From the NCBI GenBank assembly GCA_945871955.1, contig CAMBXR010000019.1:1-45527 (forward strand): a stretch of 45,527 nt of DNA, read 5' to 3'. This DNA is from an uncultured Clostridium sp. (GTDB lineage Bacteria > Bacillota > Clostridia > Peptostreptococcales > Peptostreptococcaceae). Shown here piece after piece: positions 24,836 to 34,345 of the stretch (position 1 is the first letter of the stretch; every line of letters starts with the position of its first letter). The notes beneath the pieces were generated by a model that was not told the DNA's origin, did no database searches, and was given only the letters and a program-made list of their open reading frames with translations. A program made the position numbers and the translations under genes.

Positions 24836-26056
24836 TTATACACTTATACCTGCTAAATAACCAGTTGAAAATGCTATTTGAAGATTATATCCTCCAGTTT
24901 CTGCATCCACATCAATTACTTCTCCTGTAAAATATAAATCCTCAATTAATTTAGATTCCATTGTAGAAGAATTGATTTCTTTAACAGATACACCACCACT
25001 TGTAACCATAGAAACCTGTATTCCTAAAGTTTCATGAGTAGTCAGCTTCATATGTTTAATATATTCTACAATTTTATTTTCATTTTCTTTAGTTAATTCA
25101 TTTGGCTTAGTATCACTTAAACTTAGTATATCTAATATTTCTTTTATAAAGTTTTGTGGAAGTATATGCTTTAAGTTATTTACTATATTTTTATTAGGAT
25201 TTTCCCTTATAGCTCTTCTTATTTCATCTTCACTTACATCAGGAATACAGTCAATGCTTAATTCAACTTCTTCATTTTCTAAAAGTTTATTAATATAAGA
25301 TGATATTATAAGTACTACTGGCCCTGTTATACCAAAATGAGCAAATAGCATATCCCCTCGCTTACTTACTTTTTTCCTTTTATTAAGTTTACATGAAATT
25401 TCTACACCTTTTAAAGATATACCCTGTAATCTTCTTGTCCAATCTTCTTTAATTTTTAAAGGAGATAGAGCTGGATAAATATTTGTTACAGTATGTCCAT
25501 GTTTTTTTAGTATTTTATACATAGCTCCATCAGATCCTGTTTTAGAGTGACTTTTACCCCCTGTTGATATTATTACTTTATCACCGAAGATTTTAGTATG
25601 ATTTTCTAAAACAACACCTTCAATTTTATTATTTTCATTTATAATTAAATCTGAAACTTTGCTATTATAAAGTATTTTTATATTATTATCTAATAATATA
25701 TTTTTAAATAGATTTATAAGTTCAGTTGCTTTATCACTCTTTGTATAAACTTTATAATCATTATGTTCTTCTACTTTATATTCAAGATTACTTTCACTTA
25801 GAAAGTCTAATAAATCTTCATTAGTAAATGAATAAAAAGCACTATATAAAAACTTTTGGTTAGTTACAACTTTATCGAAGAATTCTTCAATATATCTTTT
25901 ATTTGTAATATTACATCTTCCACCACCAGTAAGCTTAAGCTTCTTTCCTAACTCATCATTACGTTCTAATAAAGTAACATCATGACCATTTTTAGAAGCC
26001 GTTATAGCCGCCATCATTCCTGATGGACCACCACCTACTACTATTACTTTTGACAT
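24836..26056 (-). CDS. HI0933-family NAD(P)/FAD-dependent oxidoreductase
   Basis: A 406-residue flavoprotein of the HI0933/BaiN-like group. It has the N-terminal FAD-binding dinucleotide motif (VVGGGPSGMMAA, about 5-16), the GGGRCNITN motif diagnostic of this family (about 45-53), VIISTGGKSH in the middle and the C-terminal FAD-contact TGEVIDVDAETGGYNLQIAF. Some relatives reduce bile acid intermediates, but most have no known substrate. It lies between the phosphatase gene (9-base gap) and cmk, as in many Clostridia. Confidence 0.9.
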   Translation of the reverse strand: MSKVIVVGGGPSGMMAAITASKNGHDVTLLERNDELGKKLKLTGGGRCNITNKRYIEEFFDKVVTNQKFLYSAFYSFTNEDLLDFLSESNLEYKVEEHNDYKVYTKSDKATELINLFKNILLDNNIKILYNSKVSDLIINENNKIEGVVLENHTKIFGDKVIISTGGKSHSKTGSDGAMYKILKKHGHTVTNIYPALSPLKIKEDWTRRLQGISLKGVEISCKLNKRKKVSKRGDMLFAHFGITGPVVLIISSYINKLLENEEVELSIDCIPDVSEDEIRRAIRENPNKNIVNNLKHILPQNFIKEILDILSLSDTKPNELTKENENKIVEYIKHMKLTTHETLGIQVSMVTSGGVSVKEINSSTMESKLIEDLYFTGEVIDVDAETGGYNLQIAFSTGYLAGISV

Positions 26057-26065
26057 TTTTCTCTC

Positions 26066-26707
26066 CTATTCTAGTGCACTATTTTCTAGTTTATGATTAA
26101 TTTTAATATGGCTAGTATCATTCATTTTTATAACTACTGGACCATAATCCCTAAATTCAATTACATTAAGTGCAGTGTTGCCTTGATTAATTCTATAGAT
26201 GTTTTCCATAGAAGAATTTAATATAGAAAGAAGTATAACTCTAGCCGTTACTGAGTGAGTAACTAAAACTATATGTTTTCCATCATATTTTTCATTTAAC
26301 TCAGCTAAAAATTTATCTGTTCTTTCTTTTATTATTTGAAGTGTTTCTCCACCTGGTATTTCTGCTAAATGAGGCTGATTTCTCCAAGTATGATATATAT
26401 CTTTATATTCTTCTTGAATTTCTTTTATTAAAAGACCTTCCCACTTGCCAAATCCCATTTCTCTAAGAGCTGGAGTTTCTATTACATCTAATCCAAACTT
26501 ATCGCTTATGATTTCAGCAGTTTCCACAGCTCTTCCAAGATCACTTGAATATATGTAGTCAATAGGTAATGAAGCCATACTATCAGCTAGTGCTTTAGCT
26601 TGATCAATACCTTTTTGAGTTAGCTTAGAGTTTCCATGGCCTTGAGTTTTACCTTTTATATTCCACTCTGTCTGACCATGTCTAACTAAATATATAGTAT
26701 TTGTCAT
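26066..26707 (-). CDS. Histidine phosphatase (phosphoglycerate mutase-like) family protein
   Basis: A 213-residue cytoplasmic phosphatase with the RHGQTEWN catalytic motif near the N-terminus, SDLGRAVETAEI, the acid/base residue in LREMGFGKWEG and the second histidine in LVTHSVTARV. Substrates of this group range from alpha-ribazole phosphate (CobC) to sugar phosphates. No cobalamin genes lie nearby, so the CobC name is not used. The start is set at the ATG 26707 behind AAGGAGG rather than the upstream TTG at 26722. It opens the run to the HI0933-type flavoprotein. Confidence 0.88.
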   Translation of the reverse strand: MTNTIYLVRHGQTEWNIKGKTQGHGNSKLTQKGIDQAKALADSMASLPIDYIYSSDLGRAVETAEIISDKFGLDVIETPALREMGFGKWEGLLIKEIQEEYKDIYHTWRNQPHLAEIPGGETLQIIKERTDKFLAELNEKYDGKHIVLVTHSVTARVILLSILNSSMENIYRINQGNTALNVIEFRDYGPVVIKMNDTSHIKINHKLENSALE

Positions 26708-26769
26708 TTTTACCTCCTTCAATTATTATAAGCAAATTTCTTATTCCAAATTTTTATTATATCATAAAA

Positions 26770-26804
26770 ATAGGTTAAAACACCATATTAGTATTTTAAC
26801 CTAT
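26770..26804 (-). terminator. clpB terminator
   Basis: 11-base perfect stem (26770-26780 with 26794-26804), followed on the minus strand by TTTTTA. Confidence 0.8.
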
Positions 26805-26810
26805 CTTATA

Positions 26811-29405
26811 TTATTTAACATTTATTATTATATTATCGTCTTTACCATCTACTACAATAGTACATCCATTGTATATTTCACCAGCTATCATTCTTCTTGC
26901 AATCATAGTTTCCAGTGTATTTCCTATGTATCTCTTAAGTGGTCTTGCACCATATACAGGATCATAACCTTCTCTTACCATGATTTCTTTAGCAGCATCT
27001 GTAATTTCTATATCTATATCTTTGTCTTTTAATCTATTTTCTAAAGATTTAATAAATATATCAATAATCTTCTTGATTTCTTCTTTGTCAAGAGCTTTAA
27101 ACATGATTATATCGTCTACTCTGTTTAAGAATTCTGGTTTAAATCTTCTCTTCATTTCACCCATTACTAAATCTTTAGTTTCTTCAGTAATATTACCAGC
27201 AGCTTCTAATAAGTATGAACTACCTATATTAGATGTCATTATAATGATAGTATTTTTAAAGTCTACTGTTTTACCTTTATTATCTGTAAGTCTACCATCA
27301 TCTAATATTTGTAAGAACATATTAAATACATCTTCATGAGCTTTTTCTATTTCATCAAATAATATTACTGAATATGGAGCACGTCTAACTGCTTCTGTTA
27401 ATTGTCCACCTTCTTCATATCCCACATATCCTGGAGGTGGTCCTACAAGTCTAGATACAGAGTGTTTTTCCATATATTCAGACATATCTATTCTTATAAT
27501 ATTTTCTTCACTATCAAATAAGTCATTAGCTAGTGTTTTGGCTAACTCTGTTTTACCTACACCAGTTGGTCCTAAGAATATAAATGAACCTATTGGTTTA
27601 TTTTCATCTTTAAGTCCTGCTCTAGCTCTTATTACTGCATTGGCCACAGCTGTAACAGCTTCATCTTGTCCTATTACTCTTTCATGAAGCTCATCTTCTA
27701 GTTTAAGAAGCTTTTCTCTTTCTCCTTCAACTAATTTAGTTACAGGTATTCCTGTCCATTTAGATACTATTTCAGAAATTTCGTTATCAGTTACTTCTTC
27801 TTTTAATAGAGCATTTTCATAGCCAGATTGCATTTTTTCTTCTAAATCTTTTATTTGTTGTTCTAAAGTAGGAATAGTACTATATTTTATTTCAGCAACT
27901 TTATTATAGTCGTATTCTCTTTCATATTTTTCTACATCACCTTTAGCTTCATCTAGTTTAGATTTAAGGTTTTTAATTTCAGTTATAGAACTTTTTTCAT
28001 TTTCATATTTTGCAGTCATTTCATCATCTCTAGATTTAAGTTCTGCAATTTCCCTTTGAAGTTCTTCTAATCTTAATTTACTTTTTTCATCATTTTCTTT
28101 AAGTAAAGCTTCTCTTTCAGTTTCTAGTGTAAATAGTTTTCTTCTTACTATGTCAAGTTCTGTAGGAAGTGAGTCTATTTCACTTCTTATCATAGCTCCA
28201 GCTTCATCTATTAAATCTATAGCTTTATCTGGTAAGAATCTATCTTGTATATATCTATCTGAAAGTTTTGCAGCTGCAACTATGGCACTATCGTGAATTC
28301 TTATACCATGATGTATTTCAAATCTTTCTTTTAATCCTCTAAGTATAGATATAGTATCTTCTACAGTTGGCTCATCTGCTATTACTGGTTGGAAACGTCT
28401 TTCTAGTGCTTTGTCTTTTTCTATATATCTTCTATATTCATCAAAAGTAGTAGCACCTATACAGTTTAATTCTCCACGAGCAAGCATTGGTTTAATTAAG
28501 TTACCTGCATCCATAGAGCCTTCTGTTTTACCAGCTCCTACTATTGTGTGTATCTCATCTATAAATAATATGATTTTACCTTCAGAACCTTGTACTTCTT
28601 TAAGTACGGCTTTTAATCTTTCTTCAAATTCACCTCTATATTTAGCTCCTGCTATTAAGGCACCCATATCAAGGGAGAATATGATTTTATCTTTTAATCC
28701 TTCTGGAACATCGCCTCTTACTATTCTCTCAGCTAACCCTTCAACTATAGCAGTTTTACCAACACCTGGTTCCCCAATAAGTACTGGATTATTTTTAGTA
28801 CGTCTAGATAGAATTCTAATAACTCTTCTTATTTCTTCATCTCTACCTATAACAGGATCTAGTTTATGTTTTTTAGCAAGCTCAACTAAGTTTGTACCAA
28901 ATTTAGCAAGGGCATCATAAGTTCCTTCTGGATCTTGGCTTTCAACTCTTTGATTACCTCTTACTTGTGATAATACTTGTAAGAAATCATTTTTATTTAT
29001 GTTATACATATTTAAAAGTCTTGTTATGTTAGTAAGAGATTTCATATCCATTATGGCAAGCATTACATGTTCTACACTTATATAAGAATCTTTAAAATCT
29101 TTAGAAATATCTTCTGCTTTTATTAATACCTGTTCAATATTTCTTGAAGCAGTAACACCTTGAGAATTAATTCCTTCTCCATAAATTTGAGGAAGCTTAT
29201 TTAATTCCTCATCAATACTACTTTTAAGGGCAGTAACAGATATATTCATTTTTTCTAATATGTTTGGAATTAAACCGTCTTCTTGATTAACTAAAGCTGA
29301 AAATAAGTGAATTACATCAACTTGTTGATTATGTTTTTTTACAGCTATTTGATAAGCGTCATTTAAACTTTTTTGGACTCTGACAGTCATTTTTTCAATA
29401 TCCAT
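26811..29405 (-). CDS. clpB: ATP-dependent disaggregase ClpB
   Basis: Hexameric AAA+ chaperone that, with DnaK, resolubilises aggregated protein after heat stress. From the ATG at 29405 (with AAAGGAGG upstream) it has 864 residues, the usual length. Domains in order: N-terminal repeat domain (about 1-145), first AAA+ domain with GEPGVGKT and [11 protein letters not shown], the long middle coiled coil (about 400-520, [17 protein letters not shown] and onward) that distinguishes ClpB from ClpA/C, and the second AAA+ domain with [22 protein letters not shown] and [15 protein letters not shown]. Upstream I see no CIRCE or clear CtsR box. An in-frame upstream start would only add 14 residues. Confidence 0.97.
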   Translation of the reverse strand: MDIEKMTVRVQKSLNDAYQIAVKKHNQQVDVIHLFSALVNQEDGLIPNILEKMNISVTALKSSIDEELNKLPQIYGEGINSQGVTASRNIEQVLIKAEDISKDFKDSYISVEHVMLAIMDMKSLTNITRLLNMYNINKNDFLQVLSQVRGNQRVESQDPEGTYDALAKFGTNLVELAKKHKLDPVIGRDEEIRRVIRILSRRTKNNPVLIGEPGVGKTAIVEGLAERIVRGDVPEGLKDKIIFSLDMGALIAGAKYRGEFEERLKAVLKEVQGSEGKIILFIDEIHTIVGAGKTEGSMDAGNLIKPMLARGELNCIGATTFDEYRRYIEKDKALERRFQPVIADEPTVEDTISILRGLKERFEIHHGIRIHDSAIVAAAKLSDRYIQDRFLPDKAIDLIDEAGAMIRSEIDSLPTELDIVRRKLFTLETEREALLKENDEKSKLRLEELQREIAELKSRDDEMTAKYENEKSSITEIKNLKSKLDEAKGDVEKYEREYDYNKVAEIKYSTIPTLEQQIKDLEEKMQSGYENALLKEEVTDNEISEIVSKWTGIPVTKLVEGEREKLLKLEDELHERVIGQDEAVTAVANAVIRARAGLKDENKPIGSFIFLGPTGVGKTELAKTLANDLFDSEENIIRIDMSEYMEKHSVSRLVGPPPGYVGYEEGGQLTEAVRRAPYSVILFDEIEKAHEDVFNMFLQILDDGRLTDNKGKTVDFKNTIIIMTSNIGSSYLLEAAGNITEETKDLVMGEMKRRFKPEFLNRVDDIIMFKALDKEEIKKIIDIFIKSLENRLKDKDIDIEITDAAKEIMVREGYDPVYGARPLKRYIGNTLETMIARRMIAGEIYNGCTIVVDGKDDNIIINVK

Positions 29406-29633
29406 ATAAATTCCTCCTTTTAAAACATGCTTAGATAATGGAATCAAAAATTACTTTATAAATCTATCCCTAAATCATATTATAAGACTATTTTCCAAGT
29501 ATTTCTATTAATTTTGCTTAATTAAAAAATACACTTTTGTAATTATTTTTAAATTTATGACTTTTAAAATTAACAACATAGTTAAAAAAGAAAGAAGTGC
29601 AAACCCCTTTCTTTAATAAAAAATTACATTTTA

Positions 29634-29828
29634 TTAACTATCTTGATGTTTTTTATGAGAACTAATAGGTCTTGCTGTATTTTGTGCAACAGAACCTGTT
29701 TTTGAAGGTCTAAGTCTAGGTTCTAAATTTAATTCTTCAGCTTGTTCCAACTTAAAATGCGGATTCTTTTTGTCATTTCTATTATATCTTGTTTTACTGT
29801 CTTCTCTTTTATGTTTATCTTTTGTCAT
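29634..29828 (-). CDS. Small basic hydrophilic protein, unknown function
   Basis: A 64-residue protein with no recognised family. It is rich in Lys, Arg, Asp and Ser, has no Cys, no hydrophobic core and no membrane segment, and is likely disordered; the middle (LEQAEELNLEPRLRPSKTG) is the only helix-prone part. A perfect AGGAGGA ribosome site and an own terminator (AAAGAAAG/CTTTCTTT near 29,590-29,615) argue it is real. A LexA-like box lies about 105 bases upstream of its start, so damage-inducible expression is possible. Similar small basic proteins occur in spores, but nothing here proves that. Confidence 0.6.
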   Translation of the reverse strand: MTKDKHKREDSKTRYNRNDKKNPHFKLEQAEELNLEPRLRPSKTGSVAQNTARPISSHKKHQDS

Positions 29829-29914
29829 AATGTCCTCCTAGAATTGTAATCTATTAATAATTTAACCTAAAATATAATTAGTATTCTTTATATAAATTAG
29901 ATTTTAATAGATAA

Positions 29915-29966
29915 GTGCCTAAAATCGCTTACACGAACAAATGTTCTTCGACGCCTATTTTAGCAC
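29915..29966. promoter_or_regulatory. Hairpin with LexA-like palindrome in its loop
   Basis: GTGC...TAAAAT (29915-29925) pairs with ATTTTAGCAC (29957-29966) with one bulge. The loop contains CGAACAAATGTTCT (29934-29947), which agrees with the Gram-positive LexA box at 13 of 14 positions. It lies just after the SufB-like stop and upstream of the small gene at 29,828. Confidence 0.5.
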
Positions 29967-29968
29967 TA

Positions 29969-30889
29969 CTAACTCAAAAATGCATCTATTATGACTTTTT
30001 CAGCTTCTTCTTCGCTAAGCCCAAATGTTTCAAGTTTAAGTAATTGTTCATTATTAATTCTTCCTATGGCGGCTTCATGAACTATTTGTGCTTCTGTATG
30101 ATTTGCTTGAATTTCTGGTATGGAGCCTACTTTAGCTTTATCCATAATAATGGAATCACATTGAATATGGGCTTTGCAGCTATTATTTCCTGTAGCTATA
30201 GGATGAAATACTTGCACAGAACTATCTTTAGCAACGGAACGAGATACTATTTGTACAATAGAACCTTCTCCATTTAAATTACAATTAACATTTGAGTGGG
30301 CTATTTGTTCATCGTGAGTCATTAACTTTTCATTTATTATAAGTTTTGAATCTTTTCCTAAATTAGCCTCAGTTTCTCTTTTAGTAGAATTAACGCCTTT
30401 TATCTGAGTCATATTCATCTCACAGTAAGAGTTTTCCTCCATATGTATAATTGTTGTGGGATTTAATATTTTTTTACTTTCTACACTACCTTCACCGTAA
30501 TGTTTCTCAATATATTTTACTTTTGCATTTTTGCCTATATAAAATGTATGTATACCATCATGTTGACTTGTACCACATCCATCATTATGAATGCCACATC
30601 CTGCTACAATAGTAATATCACAGTTTTCTCCTATGTAAAAATCATTGTATACTAAATCATTAACATTATCTTCTGTAATAATTACAGGTATGTAAGCAGT
30701 TTCATTTTTAGTGTTAGGTTTAACTGTTATAGTTATTCCCGGTTTATCTTCTTTAGGAGTTATTATGATATTTTCGCTAGATCTTCTTTCTACACCACAT
30801 CCATTACTTCTAAGATTGTATGCACCATTTACTTCTCCTGTAATATCGGCAATAGTTTTTAATAAATCTTTAATCATCCTTTGACTCAT
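29969..30889 (-). CDS. SufB/SufD-like scaffold protein of a minimal SUF (SMS-type) system
   Basis: A 306-residue beta-helix protein of the SufB/SufD family, shorter than the about 430-470-residue SufB or SufD of full systems. The conserved repeat region is clear (IGENCDITIVAGCGIHNDG, KNAKVKYIEKHYGEG), as are the C-terminal EIQANHTEAQIVHEAAIGRINNEQLL segment and helices. It is encoded with a SufC ATPase only; no SufS, SufU or SufE gene adjoins. That is the composition of the minimal SufB-SufC (SMS) Fe-S assembly machinery found in Clostridia and archaea. The ATG (30889) overlaps the sufC end by 20 bases, so the genes are translationally coupled. Confidence 0.88.
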   Translation of the reverse strand: MSQRMIKDLLKTIADITGEVNGAYNLRSNGCGVERRSSENIIITPKEDKPGITITVKPNTKNETAYIPVIITEDNVNDLVYNDFYIGENCDITIVAGCGIHNDGCGTSQHDGIHTFYIGKNAKVKYIEKHYGEGSVESKKILNPTTIIHMEENSYCEMNMTQIKGVNSTKRETEANLGKDSKLIINEKLMTHDEQIAHSNVNCNLNGEGSIVQIVSRSVAKDSSVQVFHPIATGNNSCKAHIQCDSIIMDKAKVGSIPEIQANHTEAQIVHEAAIGRINNEQLLKLETFGLSEEEAEKVIIDAFLS

Positions 30890-31628
30890 TAGTAAGAGCT
30901 ACCTCCTTCATATGACATAAGCAATTTTTCATACCACCTTCTAATAGAGGTAATATTTCTTCTTTTGTCCCTATGTTTTGAATTTTACCATTGGATATAA
31001 TCATTAAGTTGTCAGCTAAGTCTATAATTCTTTCTTGATGAGATATAATTACTATACTTTGTTCATTATTTTTTTTAAAGTTTGTAAATGTATCTACAAG
31101 CATGGAAAAACTCCATAAATCTATTCCAGCTTCTGGTTCATCATATATAGATAATTTAGAATTTCTAGCCATTAAAGAAGCTATTTCTATTCTTTTTAAC
31201 TCACCACCAGATAAAGAGCTATCTAAATCTCTTTTTAAATATTCTCTAGAACAAAGGCCTACTTTTGATAAATATTCACAACATAATTCTTCGGATAAAT
31301 CAGTTCCAGAAGCTAGTTGTAATAATTTTTCAACTGTAACACCTTTAAATATAGGTGGTTGTTGAAAAGCATAGCCTATTCCCATCTTTGCTCTTTCAGT
31401 AATACTTAAATTTGTAATATCTACTCCATCTAATAAAATTTTACCACTAGTAGGTTTTTCAATTCCCATTATTATTTTTGCAAGTGTGGATTTCCCACTA
31501 CCATTAGGTCCTGTTATTATTAATATTTTCCCAGGCTCAACAGAAAAACTTATATTATCTAGTATTGTGATTTCTTCATCACTGTCTAAAGCTTTTATTT
31601 TGAAAGATATATTCTTTAGTTCAAGCAT
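30870..31628 (-). CDS. sufC: SufC-type ABC ATPase
   Basis: Soluble ABC ATPase that drives Fe-S cluster assembly on its SufB-like partner. Walker A GPNGSGKST, Q-loop FQQPP, signature LSGGELKR and Walker B with YDEPEAGIDLWS are all present; the E after D in the Walker B region and the early DSDEEITIL insertion are ordinary for SufC. The start is set at the second ATG (31628), which has AAAGG nine bases before it. It precedes the SufB-like gene with a 20-base overlap and the two-gene unit ends before the 64-residue gene. Confidence 0.92.
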   Translation of the reverse strand: MLELKNISFKIKALDSDEEITILDNISFSVEPGKILIITGPNGSGKSTLAKIIMGIEKPTSGKILLDGVDITNLSITERAKMGIGYAFQQPPIFKGVTVEKLLQLASGTDLSEELCCEYLSKVGLCSREYLKRDLDSSLSGGELKRIEIASLMARNSKLSIYDEPEAGIDLWSFSMLVDTFTNFKKNNEQSIVIISHQERIIDLADNLMIISNGKIQNIGTKEEILPLLEGGMKNCLCHMKEVALTNESKDD

Positions 31629-31802
31629 TTTAAACATCCTTTCTAAGACAAATTATTTTTCGTGTATATATTTATTATAGTCATTTGTAAAACTACACAT
31701 AACTAATTAGAAAAATAATATCACTTATCATTAATAATATACAAAATATGGAAATTGAGCCATATATTTTTTATATTTATGATTATATTTGTAAAAAAAT
31801 AT

Positions 31803-31828
31803 AAAAAAGTAGATTTCTCTACTTTTTT
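31803..31828 (-). terminator. Terminator of the BMP lipoprotein gene
   Basis: AAAAAAGTAG (31803-31812) and CTACTTTTTT (31819-31828), lying just beyond the stop. Confidence 0.7.
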
Positions 31829-31836
31829 ATTAAAAT

Positions 31837-32871
31837 CTATATATTTTTTATAAATTTATTGTATTCTTCCTCAGTTTTAGGAACTACAATTTCTCCACTT
31901 TCTAATTTTTTAGCTTCTTCATTAACATAATCAATGATATCTTTTGGTACTAAATTAGAAGTAGTATCAGATATTCCAACAGCTCCTTCTTTTAAGCCAT
32001 ACACTATTTCAGACCCACCTTTAAAATTTCCTTCTATAAAGTTTTTAACAGTTTCATATACCCCTACATCTACTCTTTTTATAGCAGAAGTTAGAACATT
32101 GTCTGGAGCTAAATCACTTTGATCTCTATCAACACCTATAGCATATTTATTAGATTCTTTAATAGCTTCTATGGCACCTGTTCCCACATCACCACCTGCG
32201 ATAAATATAGTATCTACACCACTAGATATCATTTGATTTGCTATGGCTTTTCCTTTAGCTTGATCTGTAAAAGAATTAGCATATTGACTTTGTATATTAC
32301 AATTTGCATTACCTGTTTTTACACCAGCCATATATCCATATTTAAAAGTATTAATAACTGACATATCAATGCCACCTATAAATCCAACATTATTTGTTTT
32401 TGTCATTTTACTTGCAATTAATCCTACTAAAAATGCAGATTGCTCAGCTTTAAATAATATAGCTTCAACGTTTTCAGGAATATTTTCATATGTTTCATCT
32501 ACTATAACAAACTTTTGCTCCGGATAATCCTTAGCAGCTTGTTCAATTGTTGGAGCCAGTTTGGATCCCACACCGATAATTAAATCAGTTCCTTCATCTA
32601 CTAAAGTCTCTACATTAGTTGTGAAGTCAGCATCTTGTTTTGATTCTAGATATTTAACTTTTACACCTAATTCTTTTTCAGCCCTTTGAAGACCTTCCCA
32701 AGCTGATTGATTAAATGAGTGGTCGTTTACTCCAGCTACATCAGTTATCATGGATACAGTATATACATCTTTATTGTTATTTACATTATCGGATTTTTTG
32801 CTGCACCCTATAATATTTACACCTAATAACATTACAATAAGTATTATTGATACTAATTTTTTAAATCTCAT
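31837..32871 (-). CDS. BMP-family basic membrane lipoprotein (PnrA-like)
   Basis: A substrate-binding lipoprotein of 344 residues. Signal peptide with lipobox LLGVNIIGC gives lipid-modified C23. Family marks include DVAGVNDHSFNQSAWEG (about 46-62), the VGSKLA ligand loop and GGDVGTGAIEA. PnrA-type proteins bind purine nucleosides for an ABC importer, but no permease or ATPase gene is near, so this is an orphan binding protein. A paralogue of similar layout lies at 36,773-37,741 on the other strand. Start ATG with GGAGG (TACCTCCG on the plus strand). Confidence 0.9.
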   Translation of the reverse strand: MRFKKLVSIILIVMLLGVNIIGCSKKSDNVNNNKDVYTVSMITDVAGVNDHSFNQSAWEGLQRAEKELGVKVKYLESKQDADFTTNVETLVDEGTDLIIGVGSKLAPTIEQAAKDYPEQKFVIVDETYENIPENVEAILFKAEQSAFLVGLIASKMTKTNNVGFIGGIDMSVINTFKYGYMAGVKTGNANCNIQSQYANSFTDQAKGKAIANQMISSGVDTIFIAGGDVGTGAIEAIKESNKYAIGVDRDQSDLAPDNVLTSAIKRVDVGVYETVKNFIEGNFKGGSEIVYGLKEGAVGISDTTSNLVPKDIIDYVNEEAKKLESGEIVVPKTEEEYNKFIKNI

Positions 32872-33010
32872 ATATTTACCTCCGTTGTCTTAAATCACTT
32901 TATAATTACTCTAAATAATTATCGTAAGTTATTCTTACAAGTCTAAAAATATTATTTCCTAAAAGGTAAAAAAAATCCTTATATAATTTTTCTAAAAGCT
33001 TTATTAATTA

Positions 33011-33039
33011 TTGATAAATCTTATGCAATATACTAATAT
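33011..33039 (+). promoter_or_regulatory. Promoter of the antiporter gene
   Basis: TTGATA (33011-33016), 17-base spacer, TAATAT (33034-33039), about 58 bases before the ATG. Confidence 0.65.
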
Positions 33040-33096
33040 GAAAATATCAGATTATCTTATCATAATTAAATATTTATTTAATAAAGGGGTTATATT

Positions 33097-34311
33097 ATGG
33101 AATCATACACTTATATTTTGGATATAGCTTTAATCTTAATTTCAACAAAGTTATTTGGCTTAATATCTAGGAAATTTCAGCTACCTCAAGTAGTTGGAGC
33201 TTTATTTGCAGGGCTAATACTTGGACCTGCTATGTTAAATATAGTACATGAGACTGAATTTTTAACACAACTAGCTGAAATTGGTGTAATTTTATTAATG
33301 TTTTTTGCTGGTATTGAAACAGATATTGTGGAATTAAAAAATTCTGGTAAAGCTTCTTTTTTCATAGCCTTACTTGGAATAATAGTTCCTCTATTAGGTG
33401 GATTTTTAGTAGCATCATACTTTAACCGTGAAGGTATAATGTCATTTTCTGATAATTCAAATGTATTTTTACAAAATATGTTTATAGGAACTATACTTAC
33501 AGCTACATCAGTAAGTATTACAGTTGAAACTCTTAAAGAAATGGATAAATTAAACTCAAAAGTTGGAAATACAATTTTAGGCGCAGCCATAATAGATGAT
33601 ATATTAGGTATTATTGCCCTTACCATAGTTATTAGTAGTGCTGATACCAATATACATTTATCTGAAGTTCTTATAAAAATAGCATTATTTTTCGTATTTG
33701 CCACTATTTCTAGTGTAATTTTCTATAAGATATTTAAATATTGGCTTGATAGGGATTCTAAACATAAAAAAAGATATGTTGTTGCAGCCTTTGCTTTTTG
33801 CTTATTTTTAGCATATATATCAGAAGAATATTTTGGTGTAGCAGATATAACTGGAGCCTTTATAGCAGGGCTTATATTATCACCTCTAAGTAAAAAGTAC
33901 TATATTGAAGAAAAATTAGATACAGTATCTTATGCATTTTTATCACCTATATTCTTTGCTAGTATTGGTTTAAAAGTTGTACTTCCAAATATGACTTTTA
34001 TAGTAGTTTTATTTGCCATAGTTCTGACTATTGTTGCTGTAATATCAAAAATTATAGGTTGTGGTTTAGGATGTAAATTATTTGACTATACAAATAGAGA
34101 AGCTTTACAAGTAGGTATAGGAATGGTTTCAAGAGGAGAAGTAGCTTTGATAGTTGCTAATAAAGGTTTTAGTGCTGGTTTAATAGGTACTTCAGTATTA
34201 GCACCTATATTAATAGTCGTTATTGCTACAACAATCCTCTCTCCTATATTATTAAAAATGTCATATACATATAAAAATAGTAAATCATCTTTAAAACCAA
34301 AAGAAGCTTAG
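33097..34311 (+). CDS. Cation:proton antiporter, CPA2 (KefB/NapA-like)
   Basis: A 404-residue membrane antiporter with about 12 transmembrane helices. The family region is seen in LISRKFQLPQVVGALFAGLILGP (about 20-42), IGVILLMFFAGIETD (about 62-76), and the ion-binding helix carrying D in AAIIDDILGIIALTIV (about 167-182), the aspartate pair typical of Na+/H+ exchange in this group. There is no C-terminal TrkA-N domain, so it is not a full-length KefB. Exchange of Na+ or K+ for protons at the cytoplasmic membrane is inferred. Monocistronic, with a terminator that begins within the last codons. Confidence 0.88.
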   Translation: MESYTYILDIALILISTKLFGLISRKFQLPQVVGALFAGLILGPAMLNIVHETEFLTQLAEIGVILLMFFAGIETDIVELKNSGKASFFIALLGIIVPLLGGFLVASYFNREGIMSFSDNSNVFLQNMFIGTILTATSVSITVETLKEMDKLNSKVGNTILGAAIIDDILGIIALTIVISSADTNIHLSEVLIKIALFFVFATISSVIFYKIFKYWLDRDSKHKKRYVVAAFAFCLFLAYISEEYFGVADITGAFIAGLILSPLSKKYYIEEKLDTVSYAFLSPIFFASIGLKVVLPNMTFIVVLFAIVLTIVAVISKIIGCGLGCKLFDYTNREALQVGIGMVSRGEVALIVANKGFSAGLIGTSVLAPILIVVIATTILSPILLKMSYTYKNSKSSLKPKEA

Positions 34312-34335
34312 CATTTTAGCCAAGCTTCTTTTTCA
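34301..34335 (+). terminator. Terminator of the antiporter gene, overlapping its stop
   Basis: AAGAAGCTT (34301-34309) pairs with AAGCTTCTT (34322-34330) and continues TTTTC; the hairpin uses the last two codons. Confidence 0.75.
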
Positions 34336-34345
34336 TTGTTTAAAT

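Noticed and set aside
28411..28920. Plus-strand open frame of 169 codons
   Set aside because: It is the mirror of the conserved AAA+ domain of clpB, with no ribosome site.
29406..29520. CtsR or CIRCE heat-shock operator before clpB
   Set aside because: No tandem heptad or 9-base inverted repeat of either type is present.
32872..33096. Possible purine riboswitch before the BMP lipoprotein gene
   Set aside because: No conserved purine riboswitch core or paired loops can be found; only AT-rich DNA and ordinary promoter signals.
33186..33704. Minus-strand open frame of 172 codons
   Set aside because: It is antisense to the transmembrane antiporter and arises from its biased codon use.
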